35,781 bases of DNA from CALAGJ01 sp964293305. GTDB lineage: Bacteria > Bacteroidota > Bacteroidia > Chitinophagales > Chitinophagaceae. The stretch spans positions 1-35,781 of the forward strand of contig CAXYYO010000036.1 in NCBI GenBank assembly GCA_964293305.1. Reading direction: 5' to 3'. Position 1 is the stretch's first letter; each line of letters opens with the position of its first letter. Below the pieces are notes generated by a model. The model was not told the origin of the DNA, ran no database searches, and worked only from the letters and a program-made list of their open reading frames with translations. Positions 24,054-32,590 of this stretch are shown piece by piece. The position numbers and the translations under genes are program-made.

Positions 24054-26204
24054 ATGGCTGATTTACGCTTACAAAGAAACTTTGGTATCGCTGCTCACAT
24101 AGATGCCGGCAAAACTACCACAACAGAACGTATTCTTAGATATACGGGAATGATTCACAAAATAGGTGAAGTACACGATGGTGCTGCCACTACAGATTGG
24201 ATGGAGCAGGAAAAGGAAAGAGGTATTACCATTACATCTGCAGCTGTAAGTTGCCAGTGGAAATTTCCAACCAATCAAGGAAATGATTTTGCTGATACAA
24301 AAAACTATTATTTCAATATTATTGATACACCCGGCCACGTGGACTTTACGGTAGAAGTAGAAAGATCTATGCGTGTGCTTGATGGTTTGATTGCACTCTT
24401 CAGTGCGGTAGATGGCGTAGAACCACAAAGTGAAACAGTATGGCGTCAGGCCAATAGATACGGTGTGCCACGTATTGGTTTTGTAAATAAAATGGACCGT
24501 GCAGGTGCTGACTTTTTAATGGTAGTAAATCAGGTAAAAGAAATGCTAGGAGCCAAGGCTGTACCATTACAATTGCCAATAGGTGCAGAAGATAATTTCA
24601 AAGGTGTAGTTGACTTAATCCAAATGAAAGGTATAATATGGGATGATGCTACAGAGGGAATGACTTATACTGAAATAGCTATTCCGGAAGATATGAAGGA
24701 AGAAGCTGATTTATGGAGAGCACAACTGATTGAAGCTGTAGCTGAATATGATGATCATTTGATGGAGAAGTTTTTCGATAATCCAGATACCATCACAGAG
24801 GCTGAAGTACATGAAGCAATACGTAAGGCAGCAATTGATTTGAGTATTGTGCCTATGATGTGTGGTTCATCTTTTAAAAACAAAGGTGTGCAAACAGCTT
24901 TAGATGCAGTTTGTCGCTACCTCCCATCACCTCTAGATTTACCAGATACTGTGGGTACAGATCCTGATAGTGGTAAAGAGATTACAAGAAAAGCAGATGC
25001 TAAAGAACCATTTAGTGCATTGGCTTTTAAAATAATGACTGACCCATTTGTTGGTCGTCTTGCATTCTTCCGGTGTTACAGCGGTCACTTAGATGCGGGT
25101 TCTTATGTAAAAAATATGCGCAGTGGTAAAAATGAGCGTATCAGTAGAATCATGAAGATGTTTGCCAACAAACAAAATCCAATTGATTTTATTGAAGCTG
25201 GAGATATTGCAGCAGCAGTTGGTTTCAAGGAAATAAAAACCGGGGATACTCTTTGTGATGAAAACAAGCCAATTGTTCTCGAAAATATGTTTATTCCAGA
25301 ACCAGTAATCTCTGTTGCAGTAGAGCCCAAAACACAAGCAGACGTTGATAAAATGGGTATGTCTATTGCAAAACTAATTGAAGAAGATCCTACACTTCGT
25401 GTAAAAACAGATGAAGATACAGGCCAGACGATTCTTTCTGGTATGGGTGAGCTTCACTTAGAAATTATTGTGGATAGAATGAGGCGTGAATTTAAAGTTG
25501 AAGTAAACCAAGGTAAACCTCAGGTTGCCTATAAAGAAGCATTTACTACACCAATACAACACAGGGAAACACTTAAAAAGCAGACCGGTGGTCGTGGTAA
25601 ATTTGCGGATATACAATTTGAAATTGGCCCCGCTGACGAAGAGTGGCTAAAAGAAAATGCTGGCAAAAACTTCCAGTTTGTAAATGACTTATTTGGAGGT
25701 TCTATTCCACGTGAATTTGTGCCTGCAATACAAAAAGGATTTGAATCTTCTATGGGTACAGGTGTACTTGCATCTTATCCAATGGATAGTATGAAAATAC
25801 GTGTATATGATGGTAGTTTCCACGCAGTGGACTCTGACTCTATGAGTTTTGAACTTTGCGCTAAATCCGGATTTAGGGAAGCAGGCCGCAAAGCAAAACC
25901 AGTTTTACTTGAGCCAATAATGCGTGTGGAAGTGGTTACACCAGACCAATATATGGGTGACGTTACAGGTGACCTTAACCGCCGTCGTGGTATGATGGAA
26001 GGTATGGATAGCCGTGGCAATGCACAGGTAATAAAAGCCAAAGTGCCATTGAGCGAAATGTTTGGTTATGTTACCCAACTTCGTTCCTTAAGTAGTGGTC
26101 GTGCCACCAGCACAATGGAATTTAGCCACTATGCGCCAGCTCCAAATAACGTTGCAGAAGAAGTAGTAGCAAAGAGCAAGGGTAAAGTAAAAATTGAAGG
26201 TTAA
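24054..26204 (+). CDS. fusA: Translation elongation factor G
   Basis: This 716-residue GTPase catalyses ribosome translocation and, with RRF, subunit recycling. The P-loop is AHIDAGKTTTTE (A14-H-I-D-A-G-K20-T21), the switch region includes 'RGITITSAA', G3 is DTPGHVDF and G4 is NKMDRAGAD. Domains II-V follow, with 'GMGELHLEIIVDRMRREFKVE' and 'GVLASYPMDSMKIRV' in the expected order. The 'QWKFPTNQGNDFADTKNYYFNIIDTPGHVDF' region shows the short insert before G3 often found in Bacteroidota EF-G. Length is slightly above the E. coli protein (704). It stands alone, not in the str operon, between a divergent MATE gene and a strong terminator, so it may be an independently expressed or second copy. 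Confidence 0.97.
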   Translation: MADLRLQRNFGIAAHIDAGKTTTTERILRYTGMIHKIGEVHDGAATTDWMEQEKERGITITSAAVSCQWKFPTNQGNDFADTKNYYFNIIDTPGHVDFTVEVERSMRVLDGLIALFSAVDGVEPQSETVWRQANRYGVPRIGFVNKMDRAGADFLMVVNQVKEMLGAKAVPLQLPIGAEDNFKGVVDLIQMKGIIWDDATEGMTYTEIAIPEDMKEEADLWRAQLIEAVAEYDDHLMEKFFDNPDTITEAEVHEAIRKAAIDLSIVPMMCGSSFKNKGVQTALDAVCRYLPSPLDLPDTVGTDPDSGKEITRKADAKEPFSALAFKIMTDPFVGRLAFFRCYSGHLDAGSYVKNMRSGKNERISRIMKMFANKQNPIDFIEAGDIAAAVGFKEIKTGDTLCDENKPIVLENMFIPEPVISVAVEPKTQADVDKMGMSIAKLIEEDPTLRVKTDEDTGQTILSGMGELHLEIIVDRMRREFKVEVNQGKPQVAYKEAFTTPIQHRETLKKQTGGRGKFADIQFEIGPADEEWLKENAGKNFQFVNDLFGGSIPREFVPAIQKGFESSMGTGVLASYPMDSMKIRVYDGSFHAVDSDSMSFELCAKSGFREAGRKAKPVLLEPIMRVEVVTPDQYMGDVTGDLNRRRGMMEGMDSRGNAQVIKAKVPLSEMFGYVTQLRSLSSGRATSTMEFSHYAPAPNNVAEEVVAKSKGKVKIEG

Positions 26205-26222
26205 GTTTATAAGTATTTATTT

Positions 26223-26253
26223 AAAGGCTGTCCATTATGGTCAGCCTTTTTTT
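26223..26253 (+). terminator. Intrinsic terminator of fusA
   Basis: AGGCTG (26225-26230) pairs with CAGCCT (26242-26247). After one T-T mismatch the stem continues as CCA/TGG around a TTA loop, and outer A-T pairs extend it. The 3' side runs into seven T residues (26247-26253). It lies 19 bases after the fusA stop. Confidence 0.85.
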
Positions 26254-26330
26254 ATGTTGTCAAAAAAAATTGGAATTCAATCTTGGTTATTACAAATGTC
26301 TATAACACATTTATAATAATTGCATACCCA

Positions 26331-27050
26331 TCATTTTCCCCACTTACTCAACTGTTGTAAGCTCACTTGTAAATCTTTAGGAAGTGGTGCTTCAAATTTA
26401 AAGTTGGTATCCTCAAATTGAAAGGATAATAAAGCCGCATGTAAACCCAATCTCGCCAAAAGTGGGTGTTCATTTTCGGTGTATTTGCCCAGTTTAAATT
26501 TTCTTTTTATTGAGGACAAAAGCAAAGGTTGCTCACTGCCATATAATGCATCGCAAATTAAGCTATGGCCCAGATGCGCTGCATGTACCCTCACTTGATG
26601 CGTACGTCCAGTATATATTTGAAACTGCATCCAAGTATAGCTATTAAAAGTTTCAATTATTTTGTAATCTGTCAATGATGCTTTGCCTCTAGCATGCACT
26701 ATCATCTTTCCTTGTACGCTTTGATTTTCAGCAATTGGTGCATCAATACTACCATTATCAGCAGTGGGTTTACCTACCACAAGGCCTAAATATATTTTTG
26801 TAGTTTCTCTTTGCTCAAAGCATTGATTGAGGGCTTTATGCGTGTCTTCATCTTTCGCAAAAACAATGACGCCACTCGTATCTCTGTCAATTCTATGTAC
26901 GGTATATATTTTTCTTCCTGATTCTTGTAATAAAACTTTCAAGGAAGGTTCTTTGCCAAATCTATCCGGTATGCTCAAGAGGCCTGCAGGCTTATTGACG
27001 GCAATCAATTTTTCGTCTTCGAAAAGAATATTTTCTCTTTTTAATATCAT
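26331..27050 (-). CDS. RluA-family RNA pseudouridine synthase
   Basis: This 239-residue enzyme isomerises specific uridines of rRNA or tRNA to pseudouridine. The catalytic motif HRIDRDTSG places the active-site aspartate at D55. 'LIAVNKPAGLLSIPD' before it and 'IYTGRTHQVRVHAAHLGH' after it are also conserved RluA-family segments. There is no S4 domain at the N-terminus, so it resembles the shorter RluA/RluC-like enzymes; the target uridine cannot be named. I start it at the ATG at 27050 (ILKRENILFEDEKL) rather than an in-frame TTG 12 bases upstream that would overlap the methyltransferase gene. It lies 4 bases after that gene's stop, so the two RNA-modification genes are probably co-transcribed. 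Confidence 0.93.
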   Translation of the reverse strand: MILKRENILFEDEKLIAVNKPAGLLSIPDRFGKEPSLKVLLQESGRKIYTVHRIDRDTSGVIVFAKDEDTHKALNQCFEQRETTKIYLGLVVGKPTADNGSIDAPIAENQSVQGKMIVHARGKASLTDYKIIETFNSYTWMQFQIYTGRTHQVRVHAAHLGHSLICDALYGSEQPLLLSSIKRKFKLGKYTENEHPLLARLGLHAALLSFQFEDTNFKFEAPLPKDLQVSLQQLSKWGK

Positions 27051-27054
27051 CAAT

Positions 27055-27573
27055 TTAACCAATTAATTCCCATAATACAATGGATGCAGCTATGGATACG
27101 TTTAATGAATGTTTCATGCCTTGTTGTGGTATTTCTATACAGCCATCACATAATGAAAGTGCTGCATTACTTACTCCTTCTACTTCGTTTCCCAAGATAA
27201 TAGCCATTGGTTGTTGGGCATTATATTCAAATTTATTTAATGGAATACTTGAAGTAGTTTGCTCCACTGCATATATGGAATAGTTGTTTTTCTTGAGCTC
27301 ATTTAATGCAGGAATGATGTCATCAAAAAACATCCAGTTTACCGTTTCAGTAGCACCCAATGCTGTTTTATGAATGTCTCTGTGTGGCGGTATAGGTGTG
27401 TACCCACAAAGTATAATTGCTTCTGCCAGAAATGCATCCGCTGTGCGAAATACACTACCTACATTATGCATACTCCTTATGTTTTCCAAAATGATTATAA
27501 GCCTATTTTTATCAGCAGATTTAAAACCTTCCACTGTCATACGACCTAACTCATCCATTGATAGTTTTCGCAT
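27055..27573 (-). CDS. SpoU/TrmH-family RNA 2'-O-methyltransferase
   Basis: This 172-residue SPOUT methyltransferase shows all three family motifs: motif 1 NIRSMHNVGSVFRTADAF near residue 31, motif 2 ILGNEVEGVS near 125 and motif 3 IPQQGMKHSLNVSIAASI near 148. Motifs 2 and 3 form the knot that binds S-adenosylmethionine, and the arginine of motif 1 is the catalytic residue in TrmH. It is a minimal form lacking the N-terminal substrate-binding domain of RlmB, so a tRNA or rRNA ribose methylation is expected but the site is unknown. Its stop is 4 bases before the RluA-type gene. Confidence 0.93.
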   Translation of the reverse strand: MRKLSMDELGRMTVEGFKSADKNRLIIILENIRSMHNVGSVFRTADAFLAEAIILCGYTPIPPHRDIHKTALGATETVNWMFFDDIIPALNELKKNNYSIYAVEQTTSSIPLNKFEYNAQQPMAIILGNEVEGVSNAALSLCDGCIEIPQQGMKHSLNVSIAASIVLWELIG

Positions 27574-27658
27574 AGCGTTTATTAGAAATAGGGGTACTGA
27601 TATTGCTTAAAACCAAAATGGTAGGAAAGGTTGAAAGCAGATAAGTAGTAAAAAATAT

Positions 27659-28597
27659 TTAATGACCTATTGTACCCAAATATCTTTCAGCATCTAATGC
27701 AGCCATGCATCCACTACCGGCAGCAGTTACGGCCTGTCTATATATTTTATCCTGCACATCGCCACAGGCAAAAACTCCTGCAATATTTGTTTTTGAACTA
27801 CCTGCTATAGTTTGAATGTAGCCCGCATCATCCATGGTTATCCAATCCTTAAAAATATCACTATTGGGTTGGTGTCCGATAGCTACAAAAAATGCAGATA
27901 CAGGTATTTCTGTTTCATCGCCAGATACTGTATTACGAATTTTTACACCATGTACTTTTGCATCTCCCAATATTTCCAACGTTTCTGAGTGCCAGTAGGT
28001 CATGATATTGGATGTATTGATAACCCTGTCCTGCATCACTTTGCTTGCACGCATACCTTCTACTCCTTTGCGAATAATCATGTGTACTTTGCTGCATATT
28101 TTACTAAGATATAAAGCTTCTTCGCAAGCGGTATCTCCTGCACCTACAATGGCTACTTCTTTACCTTTAAAAAAGAAACCATCACATACAGCACAAGCAC
28201 TTACGCCATATCCATTCAATCTTTGCTCACTTTCCAATCCTAGCCATTTGGCAGATGCACCTGTGGCAATGATTACCGAGTCTGCTTCTATCCATTTTTC
28301 ATCATCAATTAAAACTTTATGCACTGGTCCGGAAAAATCAACCTGAGAGGCTAATCCGTACCTAATATCCGTACCCATACGGGCCGCTTGCTTTTCAAAA
28401 TGTACCATCATTTCTGGGCCCTGAATTCCATCAGGATAGCCCGGATAATTTTCCACTTCTGTAGTTATAGTAAGCTGACCACCGGGCTGTATGCCCTGAT
28501 ATAGCATTGGTTTAAGACCGGCACGGGATGCATAGATTGCTGCTGTATATCCAGCAGGTCCACTACCAACAATCAAACAAGAAACCTTTTCTAACAT
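27659..28597 (-). CDS. trxB: Thioredoxin-disulfide reductase
   Basis: This 312-residue FAD/NADPH enzyme reduces thioredoxin in the cytoplasm. The N-terminal FAD motif is GSGPAGYTAA, the redox pair is C135-A-V-C138 in ACAVCDG, the NADPH motif is GAGDTACEEA and the C-terminal FAD-contact motif is 'GVFACGDVQDKIYRQAVTAAGSGC'. Length matches bacterial low-molecular-weight TrxB. The ATG at 28597 (LEKVSCLIVGSGPAGY) is preferred over a TTG seven codons upstream, which would extend into the promoter region. A minus-strand TAACTTTG box lies 18 bases upstream. Confidence 0.96.
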   Translation of the reverse strand: MLEKVSCLIVGSGPAGYTAAIYASRAGLKPMLYQGIQPGGQLTITTEVENYPGYPDGIQGPEMMVHFEKQAARMGTDIRYGLASQVDFSGPVHKVLIDDEKWIEADSVIIATGASAKWLGLESEQRLNGYGVSACAVCDGFFFKGKEVAIVGAGDTACEEALYLSKICSKVHMIIRKGVEGMRASKVMQDRVINTSNIMTYWHSETLEILGDAKVHGVKIRNTVSGDETEIPVSAFFVAIGHQPNSDIFKDWITMDDAGYIQTIAGSSKTNIAGVFACGDVQDKIYRQAVTAAGSGCMAALDAERYLGTIGH

Positions 28598-28615
28598 ATT
28601 TAAAATTATAATTGG

Positions 28616-28623
28616 CAAAGTTA
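28616..28623 (-). promoter_or_regulatory. -7 box for trxB
   Basis: On the minus strand the sequence is TAACTTTG, an exact TAnnTTTG match. The predicted start point is about 12 bases before the chosen ATG, which supports that ATG over the upstream TTG. Confidence 0.5.
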
Positions 28624-28902
28624 GGGTTTGACATATAAAACTGTTGAGCAGTTATAAGTAGTTTCATCCCCACATTGTTATTTTATTGTTTTGTTTTTTT
28701 GATAGGGAGCTTTTAAAAAATACGTACTTATATCACAAAACGATGTTGATATTGCTCCATTCCTGCTTGTATTATTGTATAAATTTTAATACAAACCCCC
28801 ATTTTATCTCTAACTAAGATTATTTTAAAAGTACTGATTAGCATTTTAAAAATACCCACTATCGAGTAGATTTATTGAATGATATCTGTTTAACTTGCCT
28901 CC
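28624..28902. other. Divergent intergenic region between trxB and a secreted protein gene
   Basis: This AT-rich gap has no ORF worth reporting. It contains one perfect 8-bp inverted repeat, TTGTATTA (28767-28774) and TAATACAA (28787-28794) with a 12-base loop and no following T-run, so an operator or chance palindrome is more likely than a terminator. I find no exact TAnnTTTG box for the rightward gene. Confidence 0.4.
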
Positions 28903-29862
28903 ATGAAGAATATCATATCTGCTATATGTTTCAGTATATGCTGTATGCACTTGCATGCTCAAAAAATTATTGAATCCTATCTGTCTGTCAAAGATTCTGT
29001 GCAGGTAGGAAAAAAACTTTATCTGCCGGGAAGCAGTAAGGGTTTTACATTAATAAAAGCAGATACTACCCTTGCTGTAGCCATCATTTTCTGTGAAAAT
29101 AAACCGGATACTCTTAGTAAGTCACAAATAGAGTTTTTTACAGAATCAGTAAAAAAAAATCTTTCCATACTATATATTTCCAGAGGAAAACCTTATGATT
29201 TTTTCTTTGATAAAAATGAAATAGATGACGCAGATGTGCTCCTAAATGTGGCCCTAAAACAATTCAATTTTAATGAAAAACCAATAGTATTGATTGGTGA
29301 CGGACTGTGTGGCACCCGGGCATTGCAATATATAAAATATTATAAAAAAGGATGGAGCAGTATGGTGCTCGACTTAAAGGCAATAGCCTTATTTGATAGC
29401 CCTTTGGACATGATTCGCTTGTATAAATCTGCGGAGCATAACTTAAAATTACAATCCGGAAGTGCCGGTTCTGAGGAGTATAAATACATTACTTTTTTGC
29501 TCAAACTAAATTTTGGAAGCAGACCAAAATCATACCTTACCAAGTATCTGAATTATAGCCCATATAGTTTTTGGGATGATATAAATGAACAAGCTATTTT
29601 CTATAATAAAATTCCCATAAAAGCCTATACAGAGCCCGGTGTGGAATGGTGGTTGGAATCAAAAAATAAAAATCTGTATGACACAAATCTTCCGGATATG
29701 GCAGGCTTTATACAATCCATAAAAAATGCGGGAAATACAAAAGCAAGTCTCATAGTTTATAACTATCGGAGACCAACCGAGCATGGGCCTGCATATACTT
29801 TTGCATTGGCTAATAAAAGTGAACTGACTGACTGGCTCATGGAACAGGTTTCCTATCCATAA
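28903..29862 (+). CDS. Secreted protein of unknown function, possibly a divergent alpha/beta-hydrolase
   Basis: This 319-residue protein has a signal peptide (residues 1-19, ending MHLHA before Gln20). I do not recognise the family. The order of features suggests an alpha/beta-hydrolase fold: a strand 'LAVAIIFCENKPD', a later strand 'PIVLIGDGLCGTRALQYI' that looks like a nucleophile elbow, and a late histidine in 'RRPTEHGPAY'. The usual GxSxG serine is missing. The elbow reads G132-D-G-L-C136-G-T, so Cys136 would be the only nucleophile candidate, or the protein is non-catalytic. It stands alone, between trxB on the other strand and the antiporter, which has its own promoter-like box. Confidence 0.7.
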   Translation: MKNIISAICFSICCMHLHAQKIIESYLSVKDSVQVGKKLYLPGSSKGFTLIKADTTLAVAIIFCENKPDTLSKSQIEFFTESVKKNLSILYISRGKPYDFFFDKNEIDDADVLLNVALKQFNFNEKPIVLIGDGLCGTRALQYIKYYKKGWSSMVLDLKAIALFDSPLDMIRLYKSAEHNLKLQSGSAGSEEYKYITFLLKLNFGSRPKSYLTKYLNYSPYSFWDDINEQAIFYNKIPIKAYTEPGVEWWLESKNKNLYDTNLPDMAGFIQSIKNAGNTKASLIVYNYRRPTEHGPAYTFALANKSELTDWLMEQVSYP

Positions 29863-29906
29863 AAGGCTTTATTTTTGCTAAAAATATATTGTTTAGATTG
29901 AACGTA

Positions 29907-29914
29907 TATATTTG
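29907..29914 (+). promoter_or_regulatory. -7 box for the cation/proton antiporter
   Basis: TATATTTG is an exact TAnnTTTG match 46 bases before the antiporter ATG. A TTG lies at 29889-29891 with 15 bases of spacing, slightly short of the usual 17-23. Confidence 0.55.
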
Positions 29915-29920
29915 CCCATT

Positions 29921-29944
29921 AATTCTACTTATTTAGTAGGAATT
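29921..29944 (+). promoter_or_regulatory. 5'-leader hairpin of the antiporter gene
   Basis: AATTCTACT (29921-29929) pairs with AGTAGGAATT (29935-29944) with one bulged G and a 5-base loop. It would begin at or just after the predicted transcription start and end 16 bases before the ATG. There is no T-run, so mRNA stabilisation or control of translation is more likely than termination. Confidence 0.4.
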
Positions 29945-29960
29945 TATAAAAATCAATACC

Positions 29961-31259
29961 ATGTTTTTATTAGATGTAGCAGGTACCGTTTCGAGATTGC
30001 AAGGTGAGGAAGTCCTTAATTTCCTCATTATTGTAAGCATCATGCTTATTCTGGCCAGACTGCTTGGAGAAATATGCCGCAAATACAAACAGCCACTAGT
30101 TATTGGAGAAATATTTGCTGGTATTATAATGGGCCCTTCTTTATTTGGGGCTTTTTTCCCGGAAACTTTTAATGAAATATTTATAGCCCAGCCCGGTGCC
30201 TATGCTGCTTACGATGGTCTCTGCAATATTGGTATCATACTATTTATGTTTGTTGCTGGTTTTGAGGTGGATCTCAAACAAATAAGGCAACAAGGTAAGC
30301 AGGCTGCATCCATCAGTTTCATGGGTATTGCATTTCCATTTGCCATTGGATTTGCCACAGTATGGTTTTTTCATGATTATATATTTACGACACCAACAGA
30401 GGATAGGTTAATACCTGCCATGTTTTTTGGGACAGCTCTTTCTATAACTGCACTTTCCATCATTGCTAAACTCCTAATGGATATTGGGATTCTTAAAACA
30501 AAAATCGGAAACTTAGTACTCACAGCTGCTATGGTTGATGACTTTTTAGGATGGATTCTCTTTTCAATCATCACTGGCCTCATGGGGAAAGAAGGTGGAG
30601 AGTCCAGTAGCTTGACCTCAGTTATTGGCGTGTTTATATTTGTACTTTTAATGCTTACAATTGGCAAATGGCTGGTTGATAAAATTCTATTAATAGCCGA
30701 AAAATTTTTAACTTTAGGTGGAGTACTCACAGTAGCCGTTGCTTTTTGTTTACTTGGTTCAGTAGTTACTGAATTCTTAGGTGTAAGGGGAATCTTTGGA
30801 GCTTTCTTGATGGGCGTAGCCATTGGAGATAGTAAACATTTTTCTGAAAGACATCAGCATATTCTCCATCAGTTTGTACTAAATATTATTGCACCTTTAT
30901 TTTTTGCTTCTGTAGGTTTACGCATTAATTTTATTCAAAATTTCAATATTCAAATTATCCTAATTATACTACTGATATCTTGCGTTGCCAAAATTATTGG
31001 TGCTGGCTTGGGCAGTCGAATGAGTGGTATGACAAAAAATGAATCTATAGCAGTAGCATTTGGCATGAATGCCAGGGGCAGTCAAGAAATTGTGCTAGGT
31101 TTACTGGCACTACAGGCCGGTATTATTGATGAACCCATTTTTGTTGGTTTTGTAGTGATGACTATTGTAACTATTGTAATTAGTGGTCCGCTGATGAAAT
31201 ACTATTACAGAAAAAGTGAGTTGGAAAATAAAAAAGCTACGGACTTTGCATCTACATAA
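29961..31259 (+). CDS. CPA2-family cation:proton antiporter (Kef/NapA type)
   Basis: This 432-residue polytopic membrane protein has about 12-13 hydrophobic segments covering nearly all of its length. The segment LTAAMVDDFLGW (D193-D194) carries the double-aspartate ion site of electrogenic CPA2 exchangers. 'KYKQPLVIGEIFAGIIMGPSLFG' near the N-terminus and 'FGMNARGSQEIVLG' near the C-terminus are also family features. There is no RCK/TrkA-N domain, unlike KefB/KefC, so it is closer to NapA/GerN-like Na+ or K+/H+ exchangers. The expected role is pH and cation balance at the inner membrane. Confidence 0.92.
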   Translation: MFLLDVAGTVSRLQGEEVLNFLIIVSIMLILARLLGEICRKYKQPLVIGEIFAGIIMGPSLFGAFFPETFNEIFIAQPGAYAAYDGLCNIGIILFMFVAGFEVDLKQIRQQGKQAASISFMGIAFPFAIGFATVWFFHDYIFTTPTEDRLIPAMFFGTALSITALSIIAKLLMDIGILKTKIGNLVLTAAMVDDFLGWILFSIITGLMGKEGGESSSLTSVIGVFIFVLLMLTIGKWLVDKILLIAEKFLTLGGVLTVAVAFCLLGSVVTEFLGVRGIFGAFLMGVAIGDSKHFSERHQHILHQFVLNIIAPLFFASVGLRINFIQNFNIQIILIILLISCVAKIIGAGLGSRMSGMTKNESIAVAFGMNARGSQEIVLGLLALQAGIIDEPIFVGFVVMTIVTIVISGPLMKYYYRKSELENKKATDFAST

Positions 31260-31394
31260 ATCCCTATAATATTTAGTTGTTAGCTGTTCGTTATTTGTGC
31301 GGGTATTGTATTTGTTTACAACATTCGTAAATCCTTTTCCCATATTGGCATGTAGTGCATATATTCAAAAAAGACATTTGCAAAAATTTTTTAA

Positions 31395-32513
31395 ATGAAA
31401 TATACATTATCGTTCCTAACTATATTACTGTCATTATTTTCTTGTAAGAAAGAATCTGATAAAATCCCGCTTGTTATACCTGTTGAATATGTTTCAGACA
31501 GCTATACTTCGAATATAACCATTGAGTCCAGTGTAAGAACACAAATGGCTGCACTTACCTCCTATATGAAAAAGGGTGAAAAAATTGCCAATAAGCTCAC
31601 ATTAGACTCTCTAAATTATTATTTCTCAGCCAATGGCAATCCATCAATTTCATCTATTACCCAGAGCTATTATAAAAATTTAATAAACGGCTCATGGTTT
31701 CCGGTTATGGAGCAGTGTAGTCAAAATAGCTATACCCCTTATGATGGTATGATTGCTACAAATGGGGGAGTGTATGGCGGAAGATTATTAGATAAACGAT
31801 CTAAAGAAACCTTACAAGAAATAGAAAAAGGTTTATATACTGCTGCGTTGTATAACCATTTCATCAATTTGAGTACTAATCTCACAGACCCTACAACTGT
31901 AGATAAAATGATTTGTATTTATGGAGCAAGTATAGCATTTCCTAATACCAATATCGCTGCAAATACACCAACGCCTGATGCATTTATAGCCAATTATGCT
32001 GCTCGTAGAGATAAAAATGATGGACTCGGTTTTTACGATCAGATAAAATCCCAATTTTTAAAATTACAAGCCGCTGTTACACAGGGTTCAGCTTATAATA
32101 TGGAAAGGGATGAAGCAGTTGCCAGTTTAAAAGAGCTCATTGAAAAAGCCGTAATGGCAACAGTCATATATTATGGATATGAAGGTACCACAAAGCTATC
32201 CACCTCAAATCCTCCGGAAACCACTATCAGTGGGGGTTTACATGACTTTGGTGAGGCAGTAGGTTTTGTACATGGATTTAAAAGTATCCCTCAGGAGCAT
32301 CGCACTATTACAGATGCACAATTGGATGAAGTACTTAATGCTTTACTTGCTCCAGACGGAAAGGATGCTTCCATGTATCAATTTGTTACAGATGGTGTTA
32401 ATAAATTGCCCGGTATTACTACTTACCAAGAATTATTGCAAGATGTCTATGATTTTTCCGAAACAGATATGGAAGACTTTAAAATAAATTGGGTAACCTT
32501 GCAGGGTAGATAA
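31395..32513 (+). CDS. DUF4856-type lipoprotein
   Basis: This 372-residue lipoprotein has a signal peptide ending LFSC with Cys17, followed by KKES. The rest matches my recollection of Bacteroidota DUF4856 proteins: 'YMKKGEKIANKLTLDSL', 'WFPVMEQC', 'LLDKRSKETLQEIEKGLYTAALYNH', and a late 'HDFGEAVGFVHGFKSIP'. The function is not established, but these genes commonly sit beside imelysin-like and HTTM genes in presumed iron-uptake loci, as here. The following imelysin-like gene starts about 45-80 bases downstream depending on start choice. The preceding 135-base gap shows no clear promoter box that I can defend. Confidence 0.82.
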   Translation: MKYTLSFLTILLSLFSCKKESDKIPLVIPVEYVSDSYTSNITIESSVRTQMAALTSYMKKGEKIANKLTLDSLNYYFSANGNPSISSITQSYYKNLINGSWFPVMEQCSQNSYTPYDGMIATNGGVYGGRLLDKRSKETLQEIEKGLYTAALYNHFINLSTNLTDPTTVDKMICIYGASIAFPNTNIAANTPTPDAFIANYAARRDKNDGLGFYDQIKSQFLKLQAAVTQGSAYNMERDEAVASLKELIEKAVMATVIYYGYEGTTKLSTSNPPETTISGGLHDFGEAVGFVHGFKSIPQEHRTITDAQLDEVLNALLAPDGKDASMYQFVTDGVNKLPGITTYQELLQDVYDFSETDMEDFKINWVTLQGR

Positions 32514-32590
32514 TATGAGCTGTTTACCAAACTTTTTTATCTATCAAATACGTTAATATGATGTATTTAAAAATACAAAAAATTCAAATC

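Noticed and set aside
24069..24428. 119-codon minus-strand frame inside fusA
   Set aside because: Antisense to the highly conserved G-domain; no independent evidence.
27050..27062. TTG start extending the RluA-family gene upstream
   Set aside because: It would add four residues and overlap the methyltransferase gene; the ATG at 27050 sits correctly after that gene's stop and starts at the conserved part.
30377..30823. 148-codon minus-strand frame inside the antiporter gene
   Set aside because: The Lys/Ser/Thr-rich translation is a reverse shadow of membrane-protein codons; no family features.
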